Shown here: one piece after another, positions 12,945 through 13,893 of the stretch
How positions within the stretch are numbered: position 1 is the first letter of the stretch
How the letters are laid out: each line of letters begins with the position of its first letter
From: Alphaproteobacteria bacterium
Lineage (GTDB): Bacteria > Pseudomonadota > Alphaproteobacteria > Rhodobacterales > Rhodobacteraceae
Length of the DNA: 13,893 nucleotides
Direction of reading: 5' to 3'
Assembly (NCBI GenBank): GCA_024279075.1
Contig: JAJRRX010000458.1
Location: 1 to 13,893, forward strand
Notes under the pieces: generated by a model
Seen by the model: only the letters and a program-made list of their open reading frames with translations
Database searches by the model: none
Told to the model about the DNA's origin: nothing
Made by a program: the position numbers and the translations under genes

Positions 12945-13893
12945 CTAGCGCAACACCGGCAGGCCACTGGGAACCGCATCCGGCACGCCAAGGCGGGAAG
13001 ACCGATCTTCCAGCGTTTGCAAAAAGGCCAAAATGTCCGCGACCTCGGCATTGCTCAGGCTTTGCACGGGCAGCTCGTTGGCGGCGGCGATGGCTTGCAT
13101 TTCCGCGGGCCTGTCCTGCACCCATGTGTCAGGCGCGTTTGGTAAATCCGGCAAAACCGCTTGTGAAATATCATAGGCCATGAGTGCCGCCACAGGGTCC
13201 AGATGGTGGCGGACCACGGCCTCTAGGCTGGCATAGGCCCCATCATGGCCATAGGGGGCCGTCAGGGTGATATTGCGCAGGCTCGGGGTGCGAAAACGGT
13301 AAGCGTCTGCCGTTTGGTTGGTGACCCGCATCCGGCCGACATCGCGCTGGTGGTTTTCGAACTCTGCGGCTTTGCCCGGGCCGATTTGCGGCATGGCAAT
13401 CGCGTAAAAGCGTTGGTCTGTCTGGAATTGGCCGCTATGGCAGCTGCTACACCCCGCCTTGCCGTAAAACAGGCCAAGGCCGCGCATGGCGGGCTCGGGC
13501 AGGGGGGACTGGCTACGCAAAAACTGGTCAAACGGGCTGTTATCGGCGCGCCATTCATAGGCGGTGAAGGCGGCAATGGCGTTGGCGATATCGGTAAAGC
13601 GGATGGGGGCGGTGCCGATGACCGCGTTAAACTTTCGGCGATATTCGGGAATAGCCGCCACCCGCGCCGCGATGATCTCCCACGCGCCGCCCTTGCTGGT
13701 GATCAGCCCTTGGCTGACCGCCCGCGATACATCATTTTCGCCGTAATGGCCGGCCATTTCATCGGCGGCCAGCACCGGAAACATGGCTTGGGCCGCCAGC
13801 ACGCTGTCAAACCCTGCCACCATTTCGGCCCCCATCGGGGTGCGGATGCCGCCCGGTTGGCTGGCGTCGGCCTCCAAACGGCCATCATGGAAC
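12945..13893 (-). CDS. Di-heme cytochrome c peroxidase/MauG-family protein, 5' end outside window
   Basis: The visible 315 codons are the C-terminal portion of a periplasmic di-heme peroxidase-like protein. The frame is open to the window edge; the first residues seen (FHDGRLEADASQPGG) match the distal-histidine FHDGR segment of bacterial cytochrome c peroxidases. The second heme site CSSCH (13437-13451) is present, and the first CxxCH and signal peptide must lie upstream, outside. Further family strings are PEYRRKFNAV, GLGLFYGKAGCSSCHSG, RFRTPSLRNITLTAPYGHDGAYASLEAVVRHH and SNAEVADILAFLQTLED near the end. In this family hydrogen peroxide is reduced with electrons from a c-type cytochrome or copper protein, or a substrate is oxidised in MauG-like members. 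It converges on the FG-GAP gene. Confidence 0.88.
   Translation of the reverse strand, partial: FHDGRLEADASQPGGIRTPMGAEMVAGFDSVLAAQAMFPVLAADEMAGHYGENDVSRAVSQGLITSKGGAWEIIAARVAAIPEYRRKFNAVIGTAPIRFTDIANAIAAFTAYEWRADNSPFDQFLRSQSPLPEPAMRGLGLFYGKAGCSSCHSGQFQTDQRFYAIAMPQIGPGKAAEFENHQRDVGRMRVTNQTADAYRFRTPSLRNITLTAPYGHDGAYASLEAVVRHHLDPVAALMAYDISQAVLPDLPNAPDTWVQDRPAEMQAIAAANELPVQSLSNAEVADILAFLQTLEDRSSRLGVPDAVPSGLPVLR

Overview
This window most likely comes from an alphaproteobacterium of the Rhodobacterales/Roseobacter type. The evidence is the protein families and gene orders: DUF2849 – nitrite/sulfite reductase – CysH – DUF934, a xylFHG transporter divergent from a ROK-family regulator, and a DUF1612-type helix-turn-helix protein. 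GC is high in the genes, with AT-rich islands between blocks. No rRNA, tRNA, CRISPR array or intact insertion sequence was recognised.

Layout. (1) 1-2830 is an accessory module: a tyrosine recombinase on the minus strand, a divergent ParD/ParE toxin-antitoxin pair, and a DUF1612/HTH protein behind its own promoter. (2) 2877-6150 (minus) is an assimilatory sulfate reduction operon: DUF2849 protein, a siroheme/4Fe-4S sulfite reductase, and a CysH (APS/PAPS reductase) fused in frame to DUF934. The genes overlap by 8 and 4 nt. The promoter carries two similar AT-centred palindromes. At the 3' end the last 25 codons of a ferredoxin-NADP reductase (fpr) survive out of frame, which looks like a deletion scar. 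(3) 6151-6514 is a junction zone containing a 5'-less C-terminal fragment of a DapB-like reductase. (4) 6515-11047 is a D-xylose-type ABC transporter (xylF, xylH, xylG, minus) with a divergent ROK regulator (xylR). An 18-codon open frame with a strong Shine-Dalgarno precedes xylF and ends on its ATG. (5) 11037-12598 is a secreted FG-GAP/ASPIC (CRTAC1-like) protein overlapping the end of xylR and closed by a perfect hairpin. (6) 12599-12944 is an AT-rich intergenic stretch with a perfect 26-bp palindrome. (7) 12945 to the window edge is a di-heme cytochrome c peroxidase/MauG-family gene, 5' end outside.

How it works together. The cys operon would reduce activated sulfate to sulfite and then sulfide. 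The expected electron-donor reductase (fpr) is broken here, and no cysG for siroheme was seen, so both functions would have to be encoded elsewhere. XylF captures a pentose in the periplasm, XylH and XylG import it, and the ROK protein probably represses the divergent promoters when no sugar is present. No xylA or xylB lies in the window. Gene remnants on both sides of the cys operon suggest this region was assembled by rearrangement. I found no clearly new defence or metabolic system; the strongest unusual observations are the fpr deletion scar, the xylF leader frame, the paired operators of the cys promoter and the 26-bp palindrome.
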